This document shows, piece after piece, positions 1-6,000 of a DNA stretch of 6,000 bases (positions within the stretch are counted from its first letter, which is position 1; each line of letters opens with the position of its first letter). The stretch spans positions 1 to 6,000 of the forward strand of contig CAYGKP010000154.1 of NCBI GenBank assembly GCA_964350605.1, read 5' to 3'. The notes beneath the pieces are model-generated. The model saw only the letters and a list, made by a program, of their open reading frames with translations, searched no databases and was not told the DNA's origin. The position numbers and the translations under genes were made by a program. This DNA is from CAYGKP01 sp964350605. GTDB lineage: Bacteria; Bacteroidota; Bacteroidia; Cytophagales; JAAEPT01.

Positions 1-935
1 AGGGCGGGTTCGGCCACTGCTTTTTCAGCGGCAGTTTTGGCCTCGATTGAAAACTTTTCGCGCAGGGCTTCGTCTTTCGCTTCGTCCCACAGGCCCAGAT
101 CGGTCAAGTAATTCTTGTACCGCTCGATGGGGTCTTTCTCTGCCCACTCCGCAAAGAGTTCGTCGGGCACATAATCAGTGCCGCTGGCTTCCTCGTGCCC
201 GCGCATGCGGAAGGTTTCGGCTTCGATCAGGACGGGCTGGGGGTCGGCCTTCATCTGCTCGGCGGCCAGTTTGACCGCGTGGTAGACCTCCAGGACGTTG
301 TTGCCGTCGAGCTTACGGGTCGGGATGCCGTAACAAGGGCCTTTCTCGGCCAAGCTGCTGAGGGCATACTGCTCGCTCGTCGGAGTCGAGAGGCTGTATT
401 GGTTGTTCTCGATCAAGAAGATGACGGGCAGCTTCCAAACCGCCGCCACGTTCAACGCCTCGTGGAAATCGCCCTCACTCGTCGCTCCGTCGCCGGAGAA
501 GACCAGTGTGGGCCGCCCTGTGCCTTGCAGCTTTTCCGCCAGCCCGATGCCATCGGCTACGGCCAGTTGCGGGCCCAGGTGCGAGATCATGCCGACCAGT
601 TTGTGCGAGCGGCTGCCGAAATGGAACGAGCGGTCGCGGCCTTTGGTGAAGCCCGAACGCTTGCCCAAGAATTGCCCGATCAGGCGGTCGAGTGGCACGC
701 CGCGCTGGGTGAAGACCCCCAGGTTGCGGTGGAGTGGCAGGATATAAGACTCCGTTGGCAGGGCGGCGGCGGCTCCCACCGAGATGGCCTCCTGGCCGAT
801 GCCGGAGAACCATTTGGTGAGCTGGCCTTGGCGCAGCATCAGCAGCATGCGCTCCTCGATCATTCGGGGACGCAGCAGGGCTTCGTAGAGCGCAACCAAT
901 TCCTGGTCGCTGAGGTTGTTTCGCTGGAAGGTCAT
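1..935 (-). CDS. 2-oxoacid dehydrogenase E1 component, alpha domain (thiamine-diphosphate dependent), C-terminus cut by the window edge
   Basis: Oxidatively decarboxylates a 2-oxoacid (pyruvate or branched-chain 2-oxoacid) with thiamine diphosphate and passes the acyl group to the lipoyl E2 subunit in the cytoplasm. I translated the minus strand by hand: 311 codons stay open from the ATG at 933-935 to the left edge. The thiamine-diphosphate motif is intact: GDG at residues 148-150, then exactly 26 residues, then NN at 177-178. The N-terminal segment with KWFSGIGQEAISVG (41-54), the HRNLGVF segment (69-75) and RMRGHEEASGTDYVP (243-257) resemble the Bacteroidota E1 form in which alpha and beta parts are fused in one chain of roughly 660-690 residues. 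The fused beta half would lie outside the window, so fusion is an inference. The ATG is chosen because MTFQR fits the family's N-terminus. The frame stays open further upstream, with a TTG 15 bp before. Substrate (pyruvate versus branched-chain acids) cannot be decided here. Confidence 0.92.
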   Translation of the reverse strand, partial: MTFQRNNLSDQELVALYEALLRPRMIEERMLLMLRQGQLTKWFSGIGQEAISVGAAAALPTESYILPLHRNLGVFTQRGVPLDRLIGQFLGKRSGFTKGRDRSFHFGSRSHKLVGMISHLGPQLAVADGIGLAEKLQGTGRPTLVFSGDGATSEGDFHEALNVAAVWKLPVIFLIENNQYSLSTPTSEQYALSSLAEKGPCYGIPTRKLDGNNVLEVYHAVKLAAEQMKADPQPVLIEAETFRMRGHEEASGTDYVPDELFAEWAEKDPIERYKNYLTDLGLWDEAKDEALREKFSIEAKTAAEKAVAEPA

Positions 936-947
936 GTTCAGGGCGCT

Positions 948-955
948 CAAAGGTA
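948..955 (-). promoter_or_regulatory. Putative -7 box of the E1 gene (TACCTTTG)
   Basis: TACCTTTG on the minus strand is a perfect match to the Bacteroidota -7 consensus TAnnTTTG and ends 12 bp before the E1 ATG. No clean TTG lies 19-21 bp upstream; only a T-rich patch (GTTTTCC) is there, so the -33 element is weak. If used, the transcript would start a few bases before the ATG and have a very short leader. The assignment rests on consensus match and position only. Confidence 0.4.
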
Positions 956-971
956 CGCCATCGGGCCTCCT

Positions 972-1003
972 TTGGAAAACGAGCCCCAAACGACCTACTT
1001 TCG
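972..1003 (+). promoter_or_regulatory. Putative promoter of the M16 peptidase-ispF unit
   Basis: TTG at 972-974, a 21-bp spacer, then TACTTTCG at 996-1003. This matches the Bacteroidota promoter pattern (TTG, about 17-23 bp, TAnnTTTG) with one mismatch in the -7 box. It ends 18 bp before the peptidase ATG, which leaves a short leader. No strong Shine-Dalgarno precedes the ATG (AGCAAGAGCAA), which is normal for this phylum. Confidence 0.4.
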
Positions 1004-1021
1004 AAGCCCTAGCAAGAGCAA

Positions 1022-2257
1022 ATGATCCCCTACGAATCTTTTGAATTGACCAACGGCCTGCGCGTGCTGGTCCACCCCGATCCGACTTCGGCGGTGTCCG
1101 TCGTCAATCTTCTATATGGCGTCGGCGCGCGCGACGAGGACCCACATCGCACGGGTTTCGCCCACTTGTTCGAGCACCTGATGTTCGGCGGTTCGCGGAA
1201 CGTGCCGGATTATGACCGCGTGCTTCAAGAGGTCGGGGCCGAGAACAACGCCTTCACGTCCAACGACATCACCAACTACTATGTCTCGCTGCCTGCCCAA
1301 AACATCGAGACCGCTTTTTGGGTCGAGAGCGACCGGATGATGGCCCTGAACCTCGATGCCCAGGTGCTGGAAGTGCAGCGCAAAGTGGTCATCGAGGAAT
1401 TCAAGCAACGCTACCTGAACCAACCCTACGGCGACGTGTGGCTCAAGCTGCGGCCCTTGGCCTATCACGTGCATCCCTATCAATGGGCGACCATCGGCAA
1501 GGAAATCTCGCACGTCGAGCAAGCGACCTTGGACGATGTCAGCGCGTTTTTCCATCAGTATTACAAGCCCAACAACGCGACCCTCGTCGTCGGTGGCCCG
1601 GTGACGACCGATCAGGTCCACCAACTGGCGCACAAGTGGTTCGGCGGCATTCCCGCGGGGGTGCCCATCTCGCGAAAGCTACCCACCGAGCCGATTCAAA
1701 CCGAAGCTCGTCGCCAAGAAACCTCGGCGAAAGTGCCGGCCAATGCGCTCTATCGTTCCTACCACATGGCGGCCCGGTTGGGCGATGGCTACTTGGCCCA
1801 GGACCTCTCGGCCGATCTGCTCGGGCGGGGGCATTCGTCCCACCTCTATCGGAAGCTGGTGAAGGAACAGCCCTTGTTCAGTTCGCTGAGTGCGGGTGTG
1901 GCCGGGTCGGTTGATCCGGGCATGTGGATGGTCATGGGGCGGGTCAAGCCGGGGGTTTCGGTCGAAACTGCCGAGGCTGCATTGGACGAACAGATTGAAG
2001 CCTTCGCGTCGGTCGATCCCGACGAGGCCGCCGCCGAGCGCGTGAAGAACCAAGCCGAATCGACCCTTCGCTTCGGGCGTGTGGAACTGATGGAGCGTTG
2101 CGTGGGTCTTGCCTACGCCGACTTCCTGGGCAACCCCGAATTGGTCAATACCGAGGCCGAGGAATTGAAGGCCGTTACCGCCGCCCAGATCGGGCAAGCG
2201 GCCCGCGACATCCTGCGGAAAGAAAATTCGTCCACCCTGATCTACCGTGCGGCATGA
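1022..2257 (+). CDS. M16 family zinc metallopeptidase (pitrilysin/processing-peptidase type), 411 aa
   Basis: A zinc peptidase of the inverted HxxEH class, which closes as a clamshell around unfolded peptides and degrades them. The zinc motif HLFEH is at residues 48-52, and the third ligand is probably E126 in VVIEEFK, 74 residues after H52, as expected for M16. The C-terminal half carries the partner-domain LGRGHSSHLYRKL segment near residues 266-278. At about 410 residues it is the short two-domain M16 form, which usually works as a homodimer or with an inactive partner. No signal peptide or membrane segment is visible, so a cytoplasmic location is inferred, although many Bacteroidota relatives are exported. 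The ATG gives an N-terminus (FELTNGLRVLVHPDP) typical of the family. The stop overlaps the ispF start by four bases (ATGA), so the two are probably translationally coupled. The substrate is unknown. Confidence 0.93.
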   Translation: MIPYESFELTNGLRVLVHPDPTSAVSVVNLLYGVGARDEDPHRTGFAHLFEHLMFGGSRNVPDYDRVLQEVGAENNAFTSNDITNYYVSLPAQNIETAFWVESDRMMALNLDAQVLEVQRKVVIEEFKQRYLNQPYGDVWLKLRPLAYHVHPYQWATIGKEISHVEQATLDDVSAFFHQYYKPNNATLVVGGPVTTDQVHQLAHKWFGGIPAGVPISRKLPTEPIQTEARRQETSAKVPANALYRSYHMAARLGDGYLAQDLSADLLGRGHSSHLYRKLVKEQPLFSSLSAGVAGSVDPGMWMVMGRVKPGVSVETAEAALDEQIEAFASVDPDEAAAERVKNQAESTLRFGRVELMERCVGLAYADFLGNPELVNTEAEELKAVTAAQIGQAARDILRKENSSTLIYRAA

Positions 2258-2730
2258 GTGTGAGGGTAGGCATCGGGTACGACGTGCACCAACTGGCCGA
2301 GGGCTATGAGTTGTGGTTGGGCGGCATCAAAATTGAGCACGAGGTGGGGTCGAAGGGCCATTCGGATGCCGACGTGCTGCTGCATGTGATCTGCGATGCG
2401 CTGCTGGGTGCGGCGGCCTTGGGCGACATCGGCCTGCACTTCCCGGACACCGATCCGAAGTACAAGGGCATCGACAGTAAGAAGCTGCTCGCCGAGGTCA
2501 TGCGCCTGATCCGTGCCGAGGGCTACGAGGTGGGCAATGTGGATGCGACCGTCGCGATGCAGCGGCCCAAGCTGCGTCTGCACATCGACGCGATGCGCGC
2601 GAAGATTGCCGAGGTGATGGGCCTCCAGATCGGCCAAGTCTCTGTCAAAGCCACCACCACCGAAAAGCTCGGCTTTGTCGGCCGCGAAGAAGGGGTGGAG
2701 GCCTATGCGGTGGTGTTATTATCTTACTAG
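2254..2730 (+). CDS. ispF: 2-C-methyl-D-erythritol 2,4-cyclodiphosphate synthase
   Basis: Converts CDP-methylerythritol 2-phosphate to methylerythritol 2,4-cyclodiphosphate with release of CMP, in the MEP route to isoprenoids; a cytoplasmic homotrimer. The 158 residues match the family's length. The zinc ligands are in place: D10 and H12 in GYDVH, and H44 in the GHSDADVLLHVICDALLGA segment (35-53). The DIGLHFPDTDP segment (58-68) and the ATTTEKLGF segment (133-141), which contacts the cytidine diphosphate part, are also intact, so the enzyme should be active. The ATG lies inside the end of the upstream peptidase gene (ATGA overlap), which argues for coupled translation in one transcript. The final codons (tta tta tct tac) are unlike the GC-rich codons before them and mark the start of the AT-rich stretch that follows. 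The last few residues vary in the family, so function should not be affected. Confidence 0.97.
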   Translation: MSVRVGIGYDVHQLAEGYELWLGGIKIEHEVGSKGHSDADVLLHVICDALLGAAALGDIGLHFPDTDPKYKGIDSKKLLAEVMRLIRAEGYEVGNVDATVAMQRPKLRLHIDAMRAKIAEVMGLQIGQVSVKATTTEKLGFVGREEGVEAYAVVLLSY

Positions 2731-2732
2731 AT

Positions 2733-3641
2733 ATGGCGGCGGTTGAAGACTTTTTTGGAGCTGGTGCAATAGGTAAAAAACTGATTGGTGAAGTCAGTAA
2801 AATGTTTGGGACACTGTGGGAACCTAGGCAGATAAAGAGAATAGATCAGGCCAAAAGAGAAGGGATAGTCAAGAATGCTGAGGAAGAAGCAAAGGCTCTA
2901 ATAATCCTGGAGCGAGCAAAGACACAGGCGCTTATCGAGAGGGGTGAGATTGAAGAAGGGTTTATTCAGAGGGTTGCAGCTAGAATTGTAAGCTCTGAGC
3001 TGGAGAAACAAGAAAACTTGGAGAGGATAGCCAGTCTAGCTTTCGAGAAGATAACACCAGATAAGGAAGTCACGAACGAACCCATTTCCGATCAATGGCG
3101 AATGAGATTTGAGTCTTTGGCAGGGGAGGTTTCAGAAGAGGCGCTACAGCACATTTGGGCCCGGATTTTGGCAGGGGAAGTTGCAGAACCTGGAACGACT
3201 AGTCTCAGAACCTTAAACATCCTTTCTAATCTTTCAAAAAAAGAGGCAGAAGCTTATCAGAAGCTTTCTTCAAGACTTTGTTTAGGTGATTTTCTAATTA
3301 GCGAGTCAGTTGAAGTTGAAAGAGAGTGTAAAGACGTATTTATGCACTGGGGTGAAGTTTATTGCCTTATCAACGCAGGACTTCTTAATCCAGCAAAAGG
3401 TGGAAAAACCTGGAATCAACCTTTCCCAAAGGAAGTTTTACTTGCGATCTCCAATTCTAGTGTAGCTGCAATGGTTAAAAAGAAAACAACTATTGATGGC
3501 TTTTTTCTGACAGCGGAGGGAAAAGAACTCTTGGCTATTATTCCTACAGAAACCAACTTTGAGTTTTTTGACATAATGGTGAAATACTTTGAAGCAAAAG
3601 GGCTGGAAATTCTGGATAGAGATAGCTTAGGTATCATTTAA
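2733..3641 (+). CDS. DUF2806-like protein of unknown function, 302 aa, AT-rich and probably acquired
   Basis: No biochemical role is known to me. The protein resembles DUF2806 proteins by recollection of the family pattern. The N-terminus (1-30) is short and partly hydrophobic with glycines. Residues 33-105 are highly charged and probably helical or coiled-coil. The most conserved-looking core runs from SDQWRMRFESLAGEVSEE (119-136) through IWARILAGEV (141-150) and SLRTLNILSNLSKKEAEAY (157-175). A C-terminal part carries an LTAEGKELL strand-turn (259-267). No catalytic motif, signal peptide or clear membrane helix is visible. The ATG is 2 bp after the ispF stop and has no Shine-Dalgarno sequence. 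Base composition differs sharply from its neighbours: 3241-3300 has 20 G+C of 60, against 42 of 60 at 2401-2460 in ispF. This suggests horizontal gain. A defence or stress role is possible but nothing here shows it. Confidence 0.8.
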   Translation: MAAVEDFFGAGAIGKKLIGEVSKMFGTLWEPRQIKRIDQAKREGIVKNAEEEAKALIILERAKTQALIERGEIEEGFIQRVAARIVSSELEKQENLERIASLAFEKITPDKEVTNEPISDQWRMRFESLAGEVSEEALQHIWARILAGEVAEPGTTSLRTLNILSNLSKKEAEAYQKLSSRLCLGDFLISESVEVERECKDVFMHWGEVYCLINAGLLNPAKGGKTWNQPFPKEVLLAISNSSVAAMVKKKTTIDGFFLTAEGKELLAIIPTETNFEFFDIMVKYFEAKGLEILDRDSLGII

Positions 3642-3646
3642 GAGAA

Positions 3647-3677
3647 ACCCCCAACCCTCTGATCGAAGGCTGGGGGT
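3647..3677. terminator. Probable bidirectional terminator between convergent genes
   Basis: ACCCCCA pairs with TGGGGGT at the base of the hairpin; the stem continues with CC/GG and TC/GA interrupted by A-C and C-A mismatches, around a 5-base loop. On the minus strand it is followed by TTTCTCTT, a reasonable U-tract, so it best fits termination of the cysN-methyltransferase unit. On the plus strand it begins 6 bp after the DUF2806-like stop but lacks a T-run, so termination in that direction would be weaker. Confidence 0.6.
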
Positions 3678-3701
3678 ATGGGATTTGATGCGTTTTGGAG
3701 T

Positions 3702-3732
3702 GCCCCGGCGCTGCCCTAGGGAGGTCCGGGGC
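3702..3732. repeat. Inverted repeat in the convergent intergenic region
   Basis: GCCCCGG (3702-3708) pairs perfectly with CCGGGGC (3726-3732). The 17-base loop contains its own palindrome CCCTAGGG (3714-3721). No T-run follows on either strand. It lies 30 bp beyond the methyltransferase stop. It may help block read-through or protect a 3' end, or be part of a dispersed repeat; the window holds no second copy. Confidence 0.4.
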
Positions 3733-3762
3733 TGGACGGGCTGTGCCCTGCCTATCGCTGAC

Positions 3763-4677
3763 TTAGCCTGGTTTCACGAACTCCCCTTTTAAGGAATTGC
3801 CAAAACGCGTCAGGTTCAAAAAACCATTGACCGACCACTTTACAAAACGAAGCAGCGGATTTCGAGCCAGCCGTGCGCGCAGGCGTTCGTCCGATGTGCT
3901 CGCCGGATTGTAGTCGGGGCTGGAGAGGGCTTGTGCTTTGGCCTGTTTTTCCTCCTCAGTGGGCAAATGGTAAGGGCGAAAACGACTCAGACTAATTCCC
4001 GTCGTCCACACACGCTTGACCCGGAAGCCTTCCGAACGGAACAGACGCTTAATAGTCGAGGTAGAGTAGAGACTCAAATGCTCGGGATATTCAATGATCG
4101 GGTGGTTGCCCTTTACCCACCTACGTTCGAGCGAGTTAAAATTGGGTGTTGTGCAGTAGTGTACACCACCAGGACGCAACAAGGCGTGGATGGCCTTTAG
4201 GTGTGGGTGAGGAGCATTGAGGTGCTCGAGCACTTCGATTGAGGTAATGACATCGAAGCTGTTGGGTTCAAAACCGCAATCTTCTACGCCGCCCAGGCTC
4301 ATGGTGATGCCCTTCTGACGACAAATCAGAACAGCGTTCTCAGTGTATTCGGTGCCATATACCTCCCAACCACGCTTTTTGGCTTCATCCAGCAGGTTGC
4401 CTACATCGCAGCCAATGTCAAGCCAGCGCCCCGTTTTGCGATGGGGTTCCAGGCGGTCAAGCAGTCGGAGGTAGCTCTGGCGGGTTGCTTCCGGATAATA
4501 GAGTTGGCGGGAGTAGAGACTGTAGTGGGCTTGCAGTTCCTCAAGAGTCGGAATGCGCTCCATGAACACAAACCCACAGTTGCGGCATCGCAGCAACTCA
4601 TGCTTGGCAAAGCTGCCCGTCATGGGTGACAGCTTTTCGCTTTCGCAGACCAAGCAACGTGTCTGCTTCAGGCTCAT
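3763..4677 (-). CDS. Class I SAM-dependent methyltransferase with N-terminal zinc-ribbon, 304 aa
   Basis: Transfers a methyl group from S-adenosylmethionine to an unidentified acceptor. The N-terminus has two CxxC pairs (C8/C11 and C31/C34) that look like a zinc-ribbon; this arrangement is common in methyltransferases of glycan and secondary-metabolite clusters. The Rossmann-type SAM domain follows: motif I WLDIGCDVGNLL (85-96), the acidic residue E110 after the second strand (VYGTEYT), DVITSIEVLEHL (142-153) and LLRPGG (166-171). Motif I has D91 where glycine is usual (GCGxG). A further region of about 100 residues rich in basic and aromatic residues (205-304) may bind the acceptor. No membrane segment is evident. 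Its start overlaps the cysN stop by four bases (ATGA), so it is probably co-translated with cysN, which suggests but does not prove a role beside sulfate activation. Composition is somewhat less GC-rich than the rest. The acceptor cannot be named. Confidence 0.88.
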   Translation of the reverse strand: MSLKQTRCLVCESEKLSPMTGSFAKHELLRCRNCGFVFMERIPTLEELQAHYSLYSRQLYYPEATRQSYLRLLDRLEPHRKTGRWLDIGCDVGNLLDEAKKRGWEVYGTEYTENAVLICRQKGITMSLGGVEDCGFEPNSFDVITSIEVLEHLNAPHPHLKAIHALLRPGGVHYCTTPNFNSLERRWVKGNHPIIEYPEHLSLYSTSTIKRLFRSEGFRVKRVWTTGISLSRFRPYHLPTEEEKQAKAQALSSPDYNPASTSDERLRARLARNPLLRFVKWSVNGFLNLTRFGNSLKGEFVKPG

Positions 4678-5981
4678 TTCTGACTCGGCCCAATGATCAT
4701 GGCTGCACCGACGGTTTCGTTCGTGCCCTCGTGTACGAGGATCAGCGAGCCCGTACCCTGGTTCTTCTTGTATGAGTCGTAGAACAGCGTGCGTGTGGTG
4801 CGGATTGACACGCGGCCAATCTCGTTGAGGCCGATGGTCTTGTCGTCCTCAATGCGGTGCAGCGTATTGATGTTGATCTTATAGCGGATCTCTTTGATCA
4901 TGCACCGCAGGTCGTGCGTCGTGTGCTTGAGGGCATACTTCCCGCCGGGTTGCAGGGGCTTCTCGCTCATCCAGCAAAGCATGATTTCGAGGTCCTGACC
5001 CTGTTCGGGCTGGTTGTTCGGCTTGGCGATCATATCGCCGCGCGAAATGTCGATTTCGTCCTCCAACGTGAGGGTCACCGACATGGGCGCAAAGGCCGAT
5101 TCCAAGGGTCCGTTGATGTCGGAAATCTCCTTCACCTTGGTCTTGAACCCCGAGGGCAAGGCAATCACCTCGTCGCCGGGCTTGAACACCCCACCTTCCA
5201 CACGTCCCGCATAGCCACGGAAATCGTGGTACTTGTCCGACTGAGGGCGGATGACGTACTGCACCGGGAACCGCGCATCCACGAAATTCATGTCGGTACC
5301 GATCTTGACGGTCTCCAAGGTGTAGAGCAGGGTGGCACCGTTGTACCAGTCCATGTTTTGGCTCTTGTCCACCACGTTGTCGCCGTTCAGGGCCGAGATG
5401 GGGATGTAGCGAATGTCCGGCACGTCCAAGCGCGAGGCAAAGTCCTCGAACTTGTCGCGGATGTCGTTGAACACCTGCTCGCTGTAGTCCACCAGGTCCA
5501 TCTTGTTGACACAGACGACGATATGTTTTATCTGCAGCAGCGAGGCCAGAAACGCATGGCGGCAGGTCTGCTCGATCACGCCTTTTCGGGCATCGACCAG
5601 CACGATGGCAAGGTTCGCCGTCGAAGCACCCGTTACCATATTGCGGGTATACTGAATGTGTCCCGGCGTGTCGGCGATGATGAACTTGCGGCGTGGGGTC
5701 GCGAAGTAGCGATAAGCTACGTCGATGGTGATCCCTTGCTCGCGTTCGGCTTTCAGGCCATCGGTCAATAGGGCCAGGTTGACGTGCTCGTCGCCGCGGC
5801 GTTTTGAGGAGGTCTCGATGGCCTCCATCTGGTCCTCGAAGATGGCCTTCGAGTCGTAGAGTAGGCGGCCGATCAAGGTGCTCTTGCCGTCGTCTACGCT
5901 GCCTGCGGTGGTGAACCTGAGCAGGTCCATGCTGAGGTAGGCCTCGTCAGTGAATACGGGGGTGGCGGTCTCTGTGCTCAT
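4674..5981 (-). CDS. cysN: Sulfate adenylyltransferase subunit 1 (GTPase subunit of ATP sulfurylase)
   Basis: With CysD it forms ATP sulfurylase: GTP hydrolysis by this subunit drives formation of adenosine 5'-phosphosulfate from ATP and sulfate, for assimilation or sulfation. All translation-factor-type GTPase motifs are present: P-loop GSVDDGKS (27-34), switch threonine T85 in GITID, DTPGH (104-108), NKMD (159-162) and SAL (196-198). Two beta-barrel domains follow (about 235-435), as in EF-Tu relatives. SVDDGKSTLIGRLLYDSK (28-45) separates it from EF-Tu. At 435 residues it is a stand-alone CysN, shorter than the E. coli protein and not fused to an APS kinase (CysC). The ATG at 5979-5981 has no Shine-Dalgarno. 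Bases just upstream fit the end of cysD. The stop overlaps the next gene's start, so cysD, cysN and the methyltransferase probably form one transcript. Confidence 0.96.
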   Translation of the reverse strand: MSTETATPVFTDEAYLSMDLLRFTTAGSVDDGKSTLIGRLLYDSKAIFEDQMEAIETSSKRRGDEHVNLALLTDGLKAEREQGITIDVAYRYFATPRRKFIIADTPGHIQYTRNMVTGASTANLAIVLVDARKGVIEQTCRHAFLASLLQIKHIVVCVNKMDLVDYSEQVFNDIRDKFEDFASRLDVPDIRYIPISALNGDNVVDKSQNMDWYNGATLLYTLETVKIGTDMNFVDARFPVQYVIRPQSDKYHDFRGYAGRVEGGVFKPGDEVIALPSGFKTKVKEISDINGPLESAFAPMSVTLTLEDEIDISRGDMIAKPNNQPEQGQDLEIMLCWMSEKPLQPGGKYALKHTTHDLRCMIKEIRYKININTLHRIEDDKTIGLNEIGRVSIRTTRTLFYDSYKKNQGTGSLILVHEGTNETVGAAMIIGPSQK

Positions 5982-5993
5982 AGCTGTGTCGGT

Positions 5994-6000
5994 CTAGAAG
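5994..6000 (-). CDS. cysD: Possible 3' end of cysD (sulfate adenylyltransferase subunit 2), only the last codons in the window
   Basis: Read on the minus strand, the window's last bases are C TTC TAG, which would encode Phe-stop. CysD proteins commonly end in GYF, and cysD normally sits directly before cysN. If right, the gap to the cysN ATG is 12 bp. This rests on seven bases plus gene-order knowledge. Confidence 0.35.

Larger units (their letters stand above)
2713..3690. other. AT-rich compositional island containing the DUF2806-like gene
   Basis: G+C drops abruptly in the last codons of ispF and recovers beyond about 3690, just after the DUF2806-like gene and its terminator. I see no flanking direct repeats, inverted repeats, tRNA, integrase or transposase at either edge, so the mechanism of entry is unknown. 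Boundaries are judged by eye and are good to a few tens of bases. Confidence 0.55.

Noticed and set aside
195..1025. Long plus-strand open frame opposite the E1 gene
   Set aside because: It is antisense to a reading frame with an intact thiamine-diphosphate motif and clear family similarity. Its own translation has no recognisable domain, and GC-rich DNA often leaves such frames open.
1318..1914. Plus-strand frame inside the M16 gene, and minus-strand frames at 1112-1633 and 1679-2197
   Set aside because: All lie within the intact peptidase gene and show only Arg/Gly/Pro- or His/Val-rich shadow composition.
2098..2730. A longer ispF start at 2098
   Set aside because: It would add 52 residues encoded out of frame within the peptidase gene. 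The ATG at 2254 gives the family's standard length and N-terminus.
2713..3762. Integrated phage or transposon around the AT-rich gene
   Set aside because: No integrase, transposase, terminal inverted repeats or target-site duplication can be seen; only the composition shift supports foreign origin.
3931..4200. 89-codon plus-strand frame opposite the methyltransferase
   Set aside because: It lies wholly antisense to a conserved domain protein, with no start signal and no recognisable motif.
4857..5771. 304-codon plus-strand frame opposite cysN
   Set aside because: The translation is a His/Val/Leu/Asp-rich mirror of cysN codons without domain signals; cysN is complete on the other strand with all GTPase motifs.

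Overview
The window reads as chromosomal DNA of a GC-rich member of the Bacteroidota. The clues are protein style and promoter style. The left-edge gene matches the Bacteroidota form of the 2-oxoacid dehydrogenase E1 component. IspF and CysN also look like that phylum. The intergenic region carries TAnnTTTG-type -7 boxes. The genus cannot be told from the sequence.

Layout. On the minus strand, 1-935 is the N-terminal part of a thiamine-diphosphate-dependent dehydrogenase E1 subunit, which runs off the left edge. An 86-bp divergent promoter region (936-1021) separates it from a plus-strand cluster: an M16 zinc peptidase (1022-2257), ispF of the MEP isoprenoid pathway (2254-2730, 4-bp overlap) and a DUF2806-like protein (2733-3641) only 2 bp after ispF. 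An intergenic stretch (3642-3762) holds a probable bidirectional terminator and a second hairpin. Converging from the right, on the minus strand, are a SAM-dependent methyltransferase with an N-terminal zinc-ribbon (3763-4677) and cysN, the GTPase subunit of ATP sulfurylase (4674-5981, 4-bp overlap). The last bases of the window fit the tail of an upstream cysD.

How the genes work together. Most of the window is housekeeping: 2-oxoacid oxidation, isoprenoid precursor synthesis, protein turnover and sulfate activation. Two parts look accessory. The DUF2806-like gene is strikingly AT-rich against its GC-rich neighbours and sits at the end of the M16-ispF unit like inserted cargo, with the composition change beginning in the last codons of ispF. 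The methyltransferase is translationally coupled to cysN, which hints at a link between sulfate activation and modification of a surface glycan or small molecule. No CRISPR array, tRNA, rRNA, transposase or integrase is visible. I see no convincing new multi-gene system; the DUF2806-like cargo gene is the best candidate for unexplored biology.
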